From Henckelia pumila (lineage: Eukaryota; Streptophyta; Magnoliopsida; Lamiales; Gesneriaceae): a stretch of DNA of 64,000 nucleotides. The notes below the pieces were generated by a model. That model made no database searches, was not told the DNA's origin, and saw nothing but the letters and a program-made list of their open reading frames with translations. A program made the translations under genes and the position numbers. This document shows, piece after piece, positions 24,754-36,974 of this stretch. The stretch covers positions 82,374,151 through 82,438,150 of the forward strand of contig NC_133120.1 of the NCBI RefSeq assembly GCF_033568475.1. Direction: 5' to 3'. The stretch's first letter is position 1. Each line of letters starts with the position of its first letter.

Positions 24754-26763
24754 TCAAGGGGCGGGGGCGTCTTGTGACTTTGAGCTCTGATCGGGATCTT
24801 CCGATTTCTCTTGCTCGGCCTCCTCCGAGTCTTCATCAGGCATGTCATCAAGAGCCTTGGTACAATCTAGAAAAAGGGCGGGGTGCTCGGCTTCTGAGTA
24901 CCCATTAGCCCTGAACTGGGCTAAGCACCCCTTGAAACCCTCATCAAAGAAGGTATCCGCCTTCTCAGCTATGACGTTAGCAAAATTAGCGGAATTCAAG
25001 AATTCTCTTTTCCCGACCTCATTCGCAGCCTCAAGTTCCCGAGTCAGGGCCCGTACTTGGTTCTTTAGCTCAATCTTATCCACTTCCAGCTCGGCAGTAT
25101 TTTTATGAGCAGCTTCCAGAGCATCCCGTGCGGATTCAATCTCCACCCTCATCTCGCTCACCTTTTCCTCATGATCAGCCTTCATTTCCCGGGTTTTTCG
25201 TGTGAGCTCAGAAATCCGATCAACGAAGGCCTCCTGGTTCAGGTTGTGTTCCTCCCGGTCTTTGAAAGCTCGGCTGGTGATCTCCTCTCCCCAAGCTAGA
25301 GCCTGTGAAAGCACAAAGGGTAAAACCTAGCTCGGTACATGACAGCTCAGTATACAAGGTATGATCGAAAAATGCAATATACCTGCAGGGATGCAAGAGC
25401 GAAGTTCTGTTCAGCTTCCAAGGTAGGCACTCCTTGAAGGATTTTTAAATCAGAACGGGAAATCAGGTTCTGCATTATGCCTAGGCACCCTTGGGGGTCG
25501 GGTTTCGAAAAAAATGACATCTCTGGGACCCCGAGCTGATCGGGCATTCCCTGAGGCTCAACGTCAGGTAGGGACCCGAACTCTATTATGGGTTCTTTGC
25601 CACGGGCTCGGGACGAGGAAACAATGGACGGCTGCTCAAGCTCGGGAAGATTAGTGCCGGGTTTTTCTTTGGTTTTGGAAGCTTTCTTTTTTTACTGTTC
25701 AGTGGGAGGAGGTTCGGGATGAGTTCTGGCCTCACCGTCCTCTGTTTTCTTCCTCTTCAAGTTCTTCAGTGCAGCTTTGAAGTTGGCAGGCATAGCGGCA
25801 GATTTGATCCTGTCGTCTAAAAAAATAATAATAATAATAAAATAAAAATACGGTAAATCAAAGGCATAAGGGGAATCAGTCTAAGATAAGGATAGCACGG
25901 GTACAGGGGTACTACCTACATCCCCTTGGATCTCTACTCCCTTCCCACTGAAGCCATAATGACAGAGCAGATCCTCCTCAATCAGGCTCTCAATATCAAA
26001 AGTTTGCGCGGACATGGTGTTGATAAAATTGGTAAAGTTGTGAGTAGGCAGGGCTGGCGGTTCAGGACTGGTAAAGTTCATAGCCCAGTTAGACCGGCAT
26101 TCCCATGGCTGGTTGGGGTTGACAAAAAAGTATCTGTTTGTCCAGCCTTTGTGTGAGCTAGGCTTACCCTTCAAAAAGGGGTATTCGGGTCGCATGGAAA
26201 TATAGAAGCGGCCCGGGACGGTTTTCTTAATTTGCAAAAAGTAAATGAAATTTCCTATGTCTAAGGGAATTCGGAAGAAACAGAAAAGTACACTTAATGA
26301 TAGAATTGAACTAAAAGAGTTTGGGGATAATTGACTCGGGCACACACAAAAGTATTGACATAAATAGGAAATGCAGTTCGGGACTGGAAATCTTAAACCC
26401 ATCTTAATTTGATCTAGGCTGAAGCTCAAGAAATTAGGGGGGGTCTGTGAGCCCGGTCTTTACGGCCCGGGATTATAAGATCATAGGTATCGGGCATTCC
26501 CGATTTCTCCCTAATGAGGGGACCTAGGTCTGGACTTAGATGGAAGGCCAGGACTTCATACCATTGTTTCCCTTTGGCGGATAATCGGGCTTCATCCGAT
26601 CTGAGTTTGTGCAGTCGCTTTAATTTTTCTATACGAGTCTCCGACAGATCCAGCTCTGAGCTTGGATTATTGGAATCGGAGGGCTCGGGGTTGTTAGAGG
26701 GAGATTGGATGCTTCAAAAAAGGCTACTATTTCCCGAACAGAAGTCTCGTCTGGGGAGGACAT
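24754..26763 (-). other. Opposite-strand gene region of the Tat-type element (fossil)
   Basis: Several minus-strand open stretches lie between the tandem array and the 3' LTR. One, near 26300-26430, shows FPVPNCISYLCQYF and PSQLSPNSF, matching the plant putative gypsy-type transposon domain (PF04195). The last, 24754-25314, is a coiled coil rich in Glu, Lys and Ala with an acidic tail. The likely start MSSPDETSVRE is near 26763. A TATA-like TTATATATAC (minus strand) lies near 26934-26943, about 175 bp upstream. Antisense genes behind pol are reported for some Tat-lineage elements. Broken in a few places; function unknown. Confidence 0.65.
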
Positions 26764-27220
26764 ATTAATCAACCTAGTGTAAGGACGGTAGGACTTACAG
26801 GTGAAAGAGTTGTAGCTCGGGAGTGACACAAACAAGACAGACGTAGTAGTCCGGGTCGGGCAAGCTCTTGAAATTTTTGCAGCGTAACAGTACAAGAGTG
26901 AAAGGTGAAAAAAACAAAAATTTTACCGCCTAGTATATATAAAGGTGGTGAATCGATCTGGACCGTTGATTTTTAACATGATCTATGGCTCAGGACGGGA
27001 CAAGCCATGTTTTTTTTGGTTTCTAGAAAAGAACCGTCAGAGGACATCTGAGCCGTTCATTAAAAACACATCACGCGGATCCTGATCTGGACCGTTCAAA
27101 AGAAACACATTGCATGAATTAAATTCTGAACTGGTCGAATGACACATGCATAAATCGGGGTCCGGATTAAATTCTTAGCCTAACTTCATTCTTCTTTTAG
27201 ACCAGTTAGGGAGGTACTAT

Positions 27221-27767
27221 TGTTATCCCGAGAAAATATTTCAACCCGAGCCCGTTTATAGTGGGTCTACTAGATATGACCAGGACTGGTATTTTATGGG
27301 CCGACCTGGGCTGGGCCTAGTAGGCCGCACGCATCTTTTTCAAGTTCAAGTAGGACTCTGATATATGTGAGATAAGTATGGATCTTCTCAAATATTCACA
27401 AGATAGAGATAAACTTAAGAAGGATCCAATGGATGAAGAGTCCTAGTCCAGGATATGTTATAATTCGACTAGGTAACTTATTCTATTATCTCCTATAAAT
27501 ACAGGTACTGTTATGGTTATATTAATTATTGATTACTCACTTTTACATTCACGCACTCATATCTCTCAGTTTTCGCATTAGTTATACCCTCTGCCTTCAA
27601 GACACTGACTTAGGCATCGGAGGGGTCATGCCGAAAAAACTTTCGGCGCCCCTTAACCTAGTTATTGTTTGTGCAGAACTGGTTGTACCCGACCCGACCT
27701 GCCTCATTGGAAATTCGGAAGATCCATTCTACCAGACCGAACCCGAGGTAAAATTTCGACATCATCA
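27221..27767 (+). repeat. 3' LTR of the Tat-type gypsy element
   Basis: Starts TGTTATCCCGAG and ends CGACATCATCA, 547 bp like its partner. A short purine stretch (GTTAGGGAGG, about 27205) precedes it as the presumed plus-strand primer. CATTT follows directly at 27768. Confidence 0.95.
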
Positions 27768-27772
27768 CATTT

Positions 27773-29740
27773 GTTACTTGTTAGTAAAAACTGGTTTATT
27801 ATCGATGACGTGTAGAGACGAGGTATCGAGTTCGAGACTCAATTGTGACAATCTCCTCCCGACTCAAAAATTAAATGGTTAGTTTAATTCTTGATGCAAG
27901 GAAATTATTAAATGCATAGTATATATACAGAGAAATTTTCAGTTGACCAACCAATGATATCCAACTTGTCCCCGACCACTAAAATTTGGTCGAGGTGGAA
28001 AAATATTATTGGGCAGCTGAAAAGTCCTCTATATATATGTATATATATTATAATACAATTCTATGTTTGCCCTAAAAATTTCTAGGCAGTTGGATCCAAG
28101 TATTTGCAATGTATAGATTTCAGATTCTCCCATCATCATGTTATGAATTTTATATCACACGTGTTAACAGATTTTAAATCCTCTCAAGTTTTAACAATAA
28201 CTTCACTCGAAATAGACTTTTTAATTAATATATATATACTCCCATTTATTAAATAAGAGGCCCTCTTAGAAAAACTGCATAGTCTCTTGGTATGGCAAAA
28301 CAAAATTAATAATAATTTCTATTTATTTATATATTTTCAAATTTCAAATTAGTTGAAAAAAATGAAGTGCGAAATAACTAATAAAATCAATGATGCTTTA
28401 AATGCTTCTTATGGATTTTTAACCTAAAAAACTTTTATTTATTTTTACCATAAATTTATTATATTTTTTTTATTGAAATTAAGTTTAATAAAAAAAATCA
28501 AATTTTCATCACACACATCGTATGTGTGTGTGTGCGCGCAAATATGCTAGTACATATAAAAGAAAGGACATCGTGTCATTCAAACTATTTAAACCGTATG
28601 GAGTGAATTTTAGGTATACCGTACAAAAAATATCGGTATGAAAAATTTCATATCAGTATCGATACTGAAATTTCGAAACTTTGGTATGAAAAAAATTCAT
28701 ACTGATATCGTACAGATACCCAAAAAAATCGTTATATAGAAAAAATGTTTGTATGTCGAAAAAATTTCGATACGATATCCCTATAATTCTGTATTTTGGT
28801 TCGATATGTCAGCCGTAAGTTCGAGTATATCATGTTTTAATTGTCTTACCAGATGAAATTATCTCATCGAAGACATGTCATTTTATTTGATATCATTTGT
28901 AGGATCTAACGTCTACGTGTCATCTATTGCAACATTTATAACACAATTCAAATTTGTTAAACTATATGTCATTGGAAAAAAAAAACAAAAAAAAACAAAA
29001 CAAAATCAAGTTTGAATCACTTTACTGTTCATGGAAATTATGAATATCCAAAAGATCTAAATACTTTCGACCAAATATAACCTTAAAATAGTATAATTAC
29101 CATGCAAGGCCTCAGCTATAACATCTATGCAACAAAAATTACTCAAAAAAATCCTCAAACGACAGCCCAAATCTTGAAGTTGGTTATATAAATAAATCAT
29201 AGCAATAAATCAAAAGCTTCCACCAAGAAATGGTTCTGGGCTTATTGACAGCCTCATTTGGAGGTGGACTGGACGGCCCAATATATGTTATGATTGATGT
29301 GTAATGATTTTGTCCATTTGATCTTCTACCTATTGTTTTCGGCAAAAAATCTCGAGTTTTTTTTACTCCTTATTTTAATTTTTAAATTTACATAAGTGAC
29401 AAGATATCTCCTTCTATAACGAGTAAGATTCGATTTGATTTAAAATCAATACAATTTTAAAAAATTGAAGGTAATAATAGTGCTAATAATAAAAATTAGA
29501 GAAGCAGAGTTTCCCATAATTCAATGCCAATACACAATTATTTTCTTGTGAAGCGAAATTCTGATTTCATTAATGAACTTACACGGACTAATGCCCACAT
29601 CATAGAATATAGGGTATTGAAATAATTCATGTTAGGGTATGTAATTTAAGTATACAAAATGCTGTATAGTTTGCCAGGACGTTTAATAAGCAGCCACCAA
29701 TAGTACATACATTTTATGTAAAACACTATATTATAAATAT
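27773..29740. other. AT-rich spacer with small repeats
   Basis: No gene is supported. A short element with imperfect inverted ends (AGAGAAATTTTCAGTTG and the inverse of AGAGGACTTTTCAGCTG) lies at about 27929-28030 between ATATATA runs. At about 28610-28830 there is a repeat full of ATACCGTAC, GATATC and AAATTTCG motifs, related in style to 61280-61985. A TGTGTGTG/CGCGCG microsatellite lies near 28520-28540. Confidence 0.45.
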
Positions 29741-30022
29741 TGTTGTGAAAAAGTAAAAATTTATGGTAAAAAGTAAAAACTCCAAAACTCAAAATATATC
29801 AAACTCTATACTTCACAATATTTTTCTCTCTTCACAATTATGTTTTTCTACACAAATGGAGAGACCTATTTATAGATCTCAATTGGAGATTAGTCAAAAA
29901 TTAATACATCATTAATTACATCATCACACACTAATTTTCAATATTTTACAACTCAATTTTCAACTTTCAACCTTCAACATTCAATAATAAATAATAATAT
30001 ATATTTATATATATTTTCAACA
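29741..30022 (-). repeat. 3' LTR of the minus-strand copia element
   Basis: 282 bp, bounded by TGTTG and CAACA. The sense-strand tract AAGGGGGAG abuts its inner end. Confidence 0.95.
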
Positions 30023-30187
30023 CTCCCCCTTGTGATGATGATCATGATAGAATGATTATCTACATTACGTGTTGTATACTGCCTCGTTAAAAACCTTACT
30101 AGGAAAAACCCATTGGGACAAAAACCATAGTAAGGAAAAAAGAGTGCAGCCACGTAAACTCCCCCTGATGTCAACATGAATGATTCT

Positions 30188-31640
30188 TCACATATTTCGT
30201 AGATTGCGCATCCCAATATTATAAATGTGTTTTCTGAATATCGTCGTGGGAAGTGCCTTTGTGAAGAGATCGGATGAGTTCTCACTTGATTGAATGTAAC
30301 AGATATCAATATCTTTATTCTTCTCCAGCTCTTGAGTGTATGCAAAAAATTTAGGAGGAATATGTTTAGTTCTGTCACTTTTGATGTATCCTTCTTTCAT
30401 TTGGGCAACACATGCGGCATTATCTTCATACAGTGTGATTGGATTCTTGTCCACTGATAATCCGCAAGAAGTTTGGATATGCCGAGTCATTGATTTAAGC
30501 CAGACACATTCACGGCTTGCTTCATGTAGTGCAATAATCTCGGCATGATTTGATGAAGTTGTAACAAGTGTTTGTTTCTGTGATCGCCAAGAGATTGCAG
30601 TGCCTCCACGAGTAAATACATATCCGGTTTGGGAACGTGCCTTATGTGGATCAGATAAGTATCCAGCATCAGCATAACCAATTATTCTCTGATTTGTATC
30701 TTTTGGATACAAAAGTCCCAAATCCGTCGTTCCTCGTAAATAACGGAATATATGTTTAATTCCGTTCCAGTGCCTCTTCGTTGGACATGAACTGAATCTT
30801 GCCAATAAATTTACTGCAAAAGATATGTCTGGTCTAGTGCAATTTGCAAGATACATAAGGGCACCAATGGCACTTAGATATGGTACTTCAGGACCAAGAA
30901 CAACTTCATCATCTTCACATGGACGAAATGGATCCTTTTCTATATTCAATGATCTGACAACCATTGGAGTACTTAAAGGATTTGATTGATCCATATTGAA
31001 ACGTTTAAGGACCTTCTCTGTATAATTAGACTGGTGAACAAAAATTCCACATTCTTTTTGTTCAATTTGTAAACCAAGACAATACTTGGTTTTTCCAAGG
31101 TCTTTCATTTCAAATTCTTCCTTCAAGTATAACATCACTTCTTGAATTTCTTTATTCGTTCCAATGATGTTTAAATCATCAACATATACAGCAATAATCA
31201 CGCATCCCGATGTTGTTTTCTTGATGAAAACACAAGGGCATATTGGATCATTTACATATCCCTTTTTCATCAAGTGTTCACTTAGCCGATTATACCACAT
31301 TCGGCCGGATTGCTTTAACCCATACAATGATCTTTGTAATTTCACAGAATAAAATTCTCTGGGTTCTGAACTTTGTGCTTCTAGCATCTTAAATCCTTCA
31401 GGGATTTTCATGTATATATCACTATCAAGTGATCCGTATAAATAAGCTGTAACAACATCCATTAGACGCATGTCCAAGTTTTCAGACACTGCTAAACTGA
31501 TCAAATACCGAAACGTAATTGCATCCATAACAGGAGAATATGTTTCTTCATAATCAATTCCAGGTCTTTTAGAAAAACCTTGTGCAACAAGTCGAGCTTT
31601 ATATCTCACTATTTCATTTTTCTCATTTCTCTTTCGAATA
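30188..31640 (-). other. Reverse transcriptase and RNase H region of the minus-strand copia (fossil)
   Basis: The copia-type reverse transcriptase shows RLVAQGFSKRPGIDYEETYSPV, KLQRSLYGLKQSGRMWYNRL and the active-site motif YVDDLNIIG. RNase H follows with ADAGYLSDPHKARSQTGYVF and KHIPPKFF. These are the standard order and motifs of the copia pol end. Confidence 0.9.
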
Positions 31641-31645
31641 AAAAC

Positions 31646-33680
31646 CTATTTGTACCCAACAGGTTTAACACCTTTAGGTGTAAGGACTATAGGTCCAAAA
31701 ACACTACGTTTATTTAGCGAATTTAATTCAACCTGGATGGCATCTTTCCATTTTGACCAATCCTTTCGAGTTTTGCATTCACCAAAAGATTTTGGTTCAT
31801 TATCTTCATTTACGATGTCACATGCCACATTGTACGAAAATATCTCATCAATATCTTGTACATTCTTTCGGTTCCATATTTTTCCAGTATTAATATAATT
31901 GATAGAGATTTCATGATTCTCGTCAGTTTGTGGTTCTGATAGAATATTTTCATCATCGTGTGTTTCTTCTGGAACACCATTTTCTATTTTCTGATCATCA
32001 TTTTTCTCTATGTATTTTCTTTTCCAAGGATTTTTATCCTTTGAACCGACTGGCCTTCCACGCTTCAGGCGTTTTATGACATCATGAATGTCTTCATTTT
32101 GTTTCTTTGAAATTTCAACTCGAGCAGGGGCATTTACAGCACGTATATATGATTTTGTTACCCCTTTTGTGTCTGCAAATGCATCTGGCATTTGATTTGC
32201 TATTCTTTGCAAATGCACAATTTGCTGTACATCTTTATCACATTGTTTAGTTCTAGGATCCAAATGTAATAATGATGGTACATACCATGTGATTTCTTTT
32301 TCGATGTGTTTCTTTTCTCCCCCTAACATTGGGAAGTTATTTTCATCAAAATGACAATCAGCAAACCGTGCTGTAAACACATCGCCTGTCTGAGCCTCAA
32401 GATATCTAATGATTGATGGACTATCATAGCCGATATAAATACCATTCTTTCTTTGAGGTCCCATTTTTGTTCTTTGAGGTGGTGCAATAGGCACATACAC
32501 CATACATCCAAAAATTCTCAAATGAGAAATATCTGGTTTTTTGCCAAATACAAGCTGCAATGGGGAGTGTTTATGATATGCACTTGGCCTGATGCGAATC
32601 AATGCAGCAGCATGAAAAATTGCATGTCCCCATATAGAAATAGGGAGTTTCGTTCTCATAATCATTGGTCTAGCAATCAATTGCAGACGTTTAATCAATG
32701 ATTCAGCTAATCCATTTTGTGTATGAACATGAGCTACAGGATGTTCAACAGTAATTCCCATCGACATACAATAGTCGTTAAAAGTCTGGGAAGTAAATTC
32801 TCCAGCATTATCAAGTCTTATTTTCTTGATCGTATATTCGGGAAATTGATTCCGCAATTTTATTATTTGAGCCATCAATTTTGCAAATGCCACATTCCGA
32901 GTGGACAATAAACATATGTGACCATCTGCTAGAGGCATCGATCAATACCATAAAGTATCGAAATGGTCCACATGGTGGATGAATTGGCCCACAAATATCA
33001 CCTTGAATACGTTCAAGAAATATGGGTGATTCCTTTTGGATTTTAGCTGGTGATGGTCTTATAATAAGTTTCCTCAGAGAACATGCTTTACACTGAAACT
33101 TATTATTCTGAAAGATCTTCTGGTCTTTCAGTGGATGACCACTTGTATTTTCTATAATCCTTCGCATCATTATTGAACCAGGATGTCCCAATCGATCATG
33201 CCAATTTGTTAGTATTGAAGAATTTCCAATAACCATATTTGATTCGATTGGACTTATATGTGTATAATGCTATCCAGTATGGAGCATTGATAATTTCTCA
33301 ACTACATATTTCTTTCCTGATTTATATGTAGTAAGACACATATATTTCTCATTTCCTTCGGTTATTGTTTCCGTATCATAACCATGAGAATATATATCAT
33401 TAAAACTCAACAAATTTCTTTGTGATCGTGGTGAATATAAAGCACTATTTATCAAAAATTTTGTACCATTAGGTAACAAAAATTGTGCTTTGCCACATCC
33501 TTCAATCAAGTCTACAGGACCTGATATTGTATTCACCATTGTTTTTGTTGGTTTTAATTCCAAAAAATATTTTTCATTTCTGAGAATAGTGTGCGTTGTA
33601 CCACTATCTGGTATGCAAACTTCCAGTGCATTATTTCCATCTTTGATCATAGCATTTTCCATAATGATCTTCAAAAACAA
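31646..33680 (-). other. Protease and integrase region of the minus-strand copia (fossil)
   Basis: A protease-like stretch has CIPDSGTTHTILRN near 33600. The GAG-pre-integrase has WHDRLGHPGSIMMRR near 33190. The integrase follows, with GDICGPIHPPCGPFRYF, LDNAGEFTSQTFNDYC and VAHVHTQNGLAESLIKR, then the linker GCMVYVPIAPPQRTKMGPQR typical of copia integrase C-termini. Broken. Confidence 0.88.
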
Positions 33681-33949
33681 TATGCAATAAAATGAATTAA
33701 GAAAGATACATGCAAATTATAATATGTTACAATTTAATTGCAGAATAAAACAATACATGCAAAATATAATATGTTTTACAATATAAAAATTACATTGTTA
33801 CATTCTTTTCCCACCAGTACATTTAATCAATATCTTCGAAATCATTCAAAAAGTAGGCAGCATCTAAATTCATTGAACCACTTGCATGGTCAATGTTTTC
33901 AGTAAAATTGGTCTCTTTTTCTTTCCCCTTTATTGAATCTTTATAGAGC

Positions 33950-34872
33950 TTACACAGATGCTCAGGGGCTCGACAAGTTCTTGATCAATGTCCTGGAGTG
34001 CCACATCTATAACAAACACTCTCAGTTCTTTTTGGATGATTTTCATTTTCACCCGTATTATCATGCTGCCTCTTTTGTGGGTGGTTCGTGACGTTCCTTT
34101 GAGATGAGTTATTGAAATAACTATCTCTTTTATTTTCAAATCCACGGCCTCGACCACGACCGCGATCATTTCTACGCCCACGTCCTCGTCCACGACCTCG
34201 ACCAAAATCTTGTCTATATCTTTGATTTTGGTTTTCATTTTTACTTACGACATTTGCTTCAGGAAATGCCGTTGAACCAGTAGGTCTGGACTGATGATTT
34301 CTCATGAGCAATTCATTATTTTTTTCCGCCACGAGTAAACATGCGATGAGTTCTGAGTATCTTGAAAATCCACGCACTCTATATTGCTGTTGTAGAGTTA
34401 TATTTGATGCGTGGAATGTGAAAAATGTCTTTTCAAGCATTTCCATCTCAGTAATATTATGCCCACAAAATTTCAGCTGTGAGACAATTCGATACATCCC
34501 AGAATTATAATCACTCACCTTTTTAAAATCTTGGAATCTTAAAGTATTCCATTCATCTCGTGCGGTCGGAAGTATAACTTCCCGTATATGCTCAAAACGT
34601 TCTTTTAACCCTTTCCACAAAATCATTGGGTCTTTTTCGGTCAAATATTCACATTTCAACCCCTCATCAAGATGTCTGCGTAAAAATATCATCGCTTTTG
34701 CTTTATCTTGTGAGGATGATATGTTATTTTCTTTGATAGTTTCGTTAAGACCCAATGACTCGAGATGCATTTCTACATCGAGGGTCCATGGCATATAATT
34801 CTTTCCGGTTATATCAAGTGCAATGAATTCGAGTTTCGCCAAGTTCGACATGGTGGTACTAGAAAATAACAA
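33950..34872 (-). other. gag region of the minus-strand copia (fossil)
   Basis: The copia Gag region (UBN2 type) starts near MSNLAKLEFIALDITGKNY. It continues with KAMIFLRRHLDEGLK and LKERFEHIREVILPTARDEW, then an Arg-Gly-rich basic stretch (GRGRGRGRGRRNDRGRGRGR near 34150) and a zinc knuckle beginning CYRCGTPGH. Confidence 0.88.
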
Positions 34873-35255
34873 TGCATTTTATTAGTTAATTTCCATAAAT
34901 ATGACAATACAAAATAATGGAAGAACGTAAATTACAAGTGCGTATGCAAATAGAGAAAAAATATGTGTTGGAAAATCGCTGGTGAGTAAAAGACTCGTGA
35001 GCATGATGATCATAGTCGTTATGAAAAATATCCTTATAAATGTCATCATCTCCATCTTCGAAAAAACCGAGGATAAAATATTTTGAGAGAAAGAATGAAT
35101 TTGGTGTGATTGAAAATGAGTTTGAGTGAACATATTTATAGGACAAAAACTAGCCGTTTGTGATCGTTTGTGACCGTTGGGGGTAAGAAAAAAATCGAGT
35201 ATGTGTTGAATAAAAATTCGTGATAATGATGCAATGCATATAATGATAATCATAA

Positions 35256-35500
35256 TTAAATAATTATGTATATCATATCACATTATTATAAGGTCGGTGT
35301 CGTAGACAACCTTTTATATAATATTGTGAAATTATACTAATATGGTTAGTATATAAATACACAATAATATATATCATATCACGTTATTATAAGGTCAGTG
35401 TCATAGACAACCTTTTATATAATAACATGAAATTATATATTAATATAGTTAATATATATACATAATAAATATATATCACGTTATTGTTTAAAAACCTTAG
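35256..35500. repeat. Two to three imperfect tandem units in the copia leader
   Basis: The motif CATTATTATAAGGTC followed by GTGTCGTAGACAACC at about 35280-35320 recurs at about 35382-35425 with few differences. A partial third unit starts near 35470. The period is about 105-110 bp. It lies between the 5' LTR (right) and gag, in the untranslated leader. Confidence 0.6.
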
Positions 35501-35750
35501 AGGCTTTTATACTTGTCGTATCCCTTACCGAGAGTGTGGGATATCGTCTTAACATCCTCCCAGGATTTATAACAAGTTTTGAAAAAAAAACTATTTTTTT
35601 CATAACATGATATTATATATTAATATATACACAATAAAAATATATAAACAGTAAAATAAAAATTCTTACTTGTTGAATATTTTTGATTTCTTCTTGTATT
35701 TTGGAGCGTGGGAAAATATAGAGAACCTTCGAGCGATCGTGCTGATAACG

Positions 35751-36032
35751 TGTTGTGAAAAAGTAAAAATTTATGGTAAAAAGTAAAAACTCCAAAACTC
35801 AAAATATATCAAACTCTACACTTCACAATATTTTTCTCTCAATTCAATTGTGTTTTTCTACACAAATGGAGAGACCTATTTATAGATCTCAATTGGAGAT
35901 TAGTCAAAAATTAATACATCATTAATTACATCATCACACACTAATTTTCAATATTTTACAACTCAATTTTCAACTTTCAACCTTCAAAATTCAACAATAA
36001 ATAATAATATATATTTATATATATTTTCAACA
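35751..36032 (-). repeat. 5' LTR of the minus-strand copia element
   Basis: 282 bp, same termini as 29741-30022. The primer site CGTTATCAGCACG lies directly inside it on the minus strand. AATAT follows at 36033-36037. Confidence 0.95.
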
Positions 36033-36205
36033 AATATAATTTTTTCCAATTAATTATTACAATGTTAATTTGGACCGTTCTATGTCCCTACACTAGATAT
36101 TTATTATTTTACACAACATGATATACAAGTTGCACACATAATCTGTAAAAATATGTAAAAAAAAAAAAAAGAGAAAAGAAAAAAAATAAAAGCATGGAAG
36201 ATTAA

Positions 36206-36971
36206 GGGAATGTTTGGTAAAACTTCTGCAAAGCGTTGCTTAGCTTCTATTTATATAGAAGTATTTTTTAGTGTTTGCAAATGTTAAATTCTGTTTTAAC
36301 TTTTACAACTTTTACTCAAAAGTAATAAGCTAAAATTTGATTTTTTTTTTGCTTCTACTTTTTTGTTTAAGATATATTATATTACAAGTTGACATTTATA
36401 CCCTTAATAAACTTATCATATTACATATGCTTTTATTTTTTTTAATTTTACATTTTTATTACAAGCATTTTTTTTAAAAAAATATTTTTTTAAATTTTAC
36501 ATTATTATTACAAGCGTTTTTTTAAAAAAAATATTTTTTAAAATTCTACATTATTATTACAAACATTTATTTAAATATATATACATATATCATTTTCATA
36601 AATTTTTGTAAATATTTTGTATATTTATACAAATTTTGTCATTTTTTATATTTATATTTTTATTAATCTTATATATATTTTTTCAAGTATTCATGTTATA
36701 AAAAATAAAATATTTTTGATACAAAATTCATAATGTAATAATAATATATAAACTCACTTTTTATAGTGCGAGTATCAAAAATTAAATAATCAAAAGAGTA
36801 TGGTTGTCATTTAGCTAAAAATTAAGCTTGGAAGCAATTATTTTCTAAACACTAAACTTTAGTTTATATTAACTTTCAACTTCTATTTCCAAATATTTTT
36901 TACTTTAGCTTCTCACCAACTACAAAATAATCTCAACTAAAATTCATTTTAAATAAATAAAAACTCTTCCC
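36206..36971. mobile_element. Tourist-like element, 766 bp
   Basis: Begins GGGAATGTTTGGTAAAAC and ends with the inverse of GGGAAGAGTTTTTATTT. TAA flanks it at 36203-36205 and 36972-36974. The very AT-rich interior has no transposase. The terminal motif and TAA duplication fit a PIF/Harbinger-derived element, but the inverted repeats are short and imperfect. Confidence 0.5.
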
Positions 36972-36974
36972 TAA

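Larger units (their letters stand above)
10532..27767 (+). mobile_element. Ty3/gypsy LTR retrotransposon, Tat type, with a nested element
   Basis: Two 547-bp LTRs (10532-11078, 27221-27767) flank the element. The 5-bp duplication CATTT lies at 10527-10531 and 27768-27772, so both ends are original. A primer site TTGGCGCCGTCTGTGG follows the 5' LTR at 11080. In order: gag (about 11119-12330), protease with VDSGSS near 12570, reverse transcriptase with YVDDIL near 13700, RNase H, a second archaeal-type RNase H (about 14510-14860), and integrase (about 14870-15071 and 22295-23440, divided by the nested element). Then come a 59-bp tandem array, an opposite-strand gene region and a purine tract before the 3' LTR. 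Without the insertion it is about 10 kb. The LTRs differ at about 12 of 547 positions by eye (2.2%), so it is young, perhaps 1 million years or less at commonly used rates. The coding part is broken (roughly five breaks). Confidence 0.95.
29741..36032 (-). mobile_element. Ty1/copia LTR retrotransposon, complete but broken
   Basis: Two 282-bp LTRs (29741-30022 and 35751-36032), TGTTGTG...TTTTCAACA, are flanked by the 5-bp duplication AATAT (29736-29740, 36033-36037). On the minus strand the order is 5' LTR (right), primer site CGTTATCAGCACGATC, an AT-rich leader, gag (about 33985-34872), protease (near 33600), GAG-pre-integrase and integrase (about 31650-33236), reverse transcriptase and RNase H (about 30190-31640), a purine tract AAGGGGGAG, then the 3' LTR. 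The LTRs differ at about 8 of 282 positions by eye (2.8%). Broken, with about five breaks. Confidence 0.95.
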
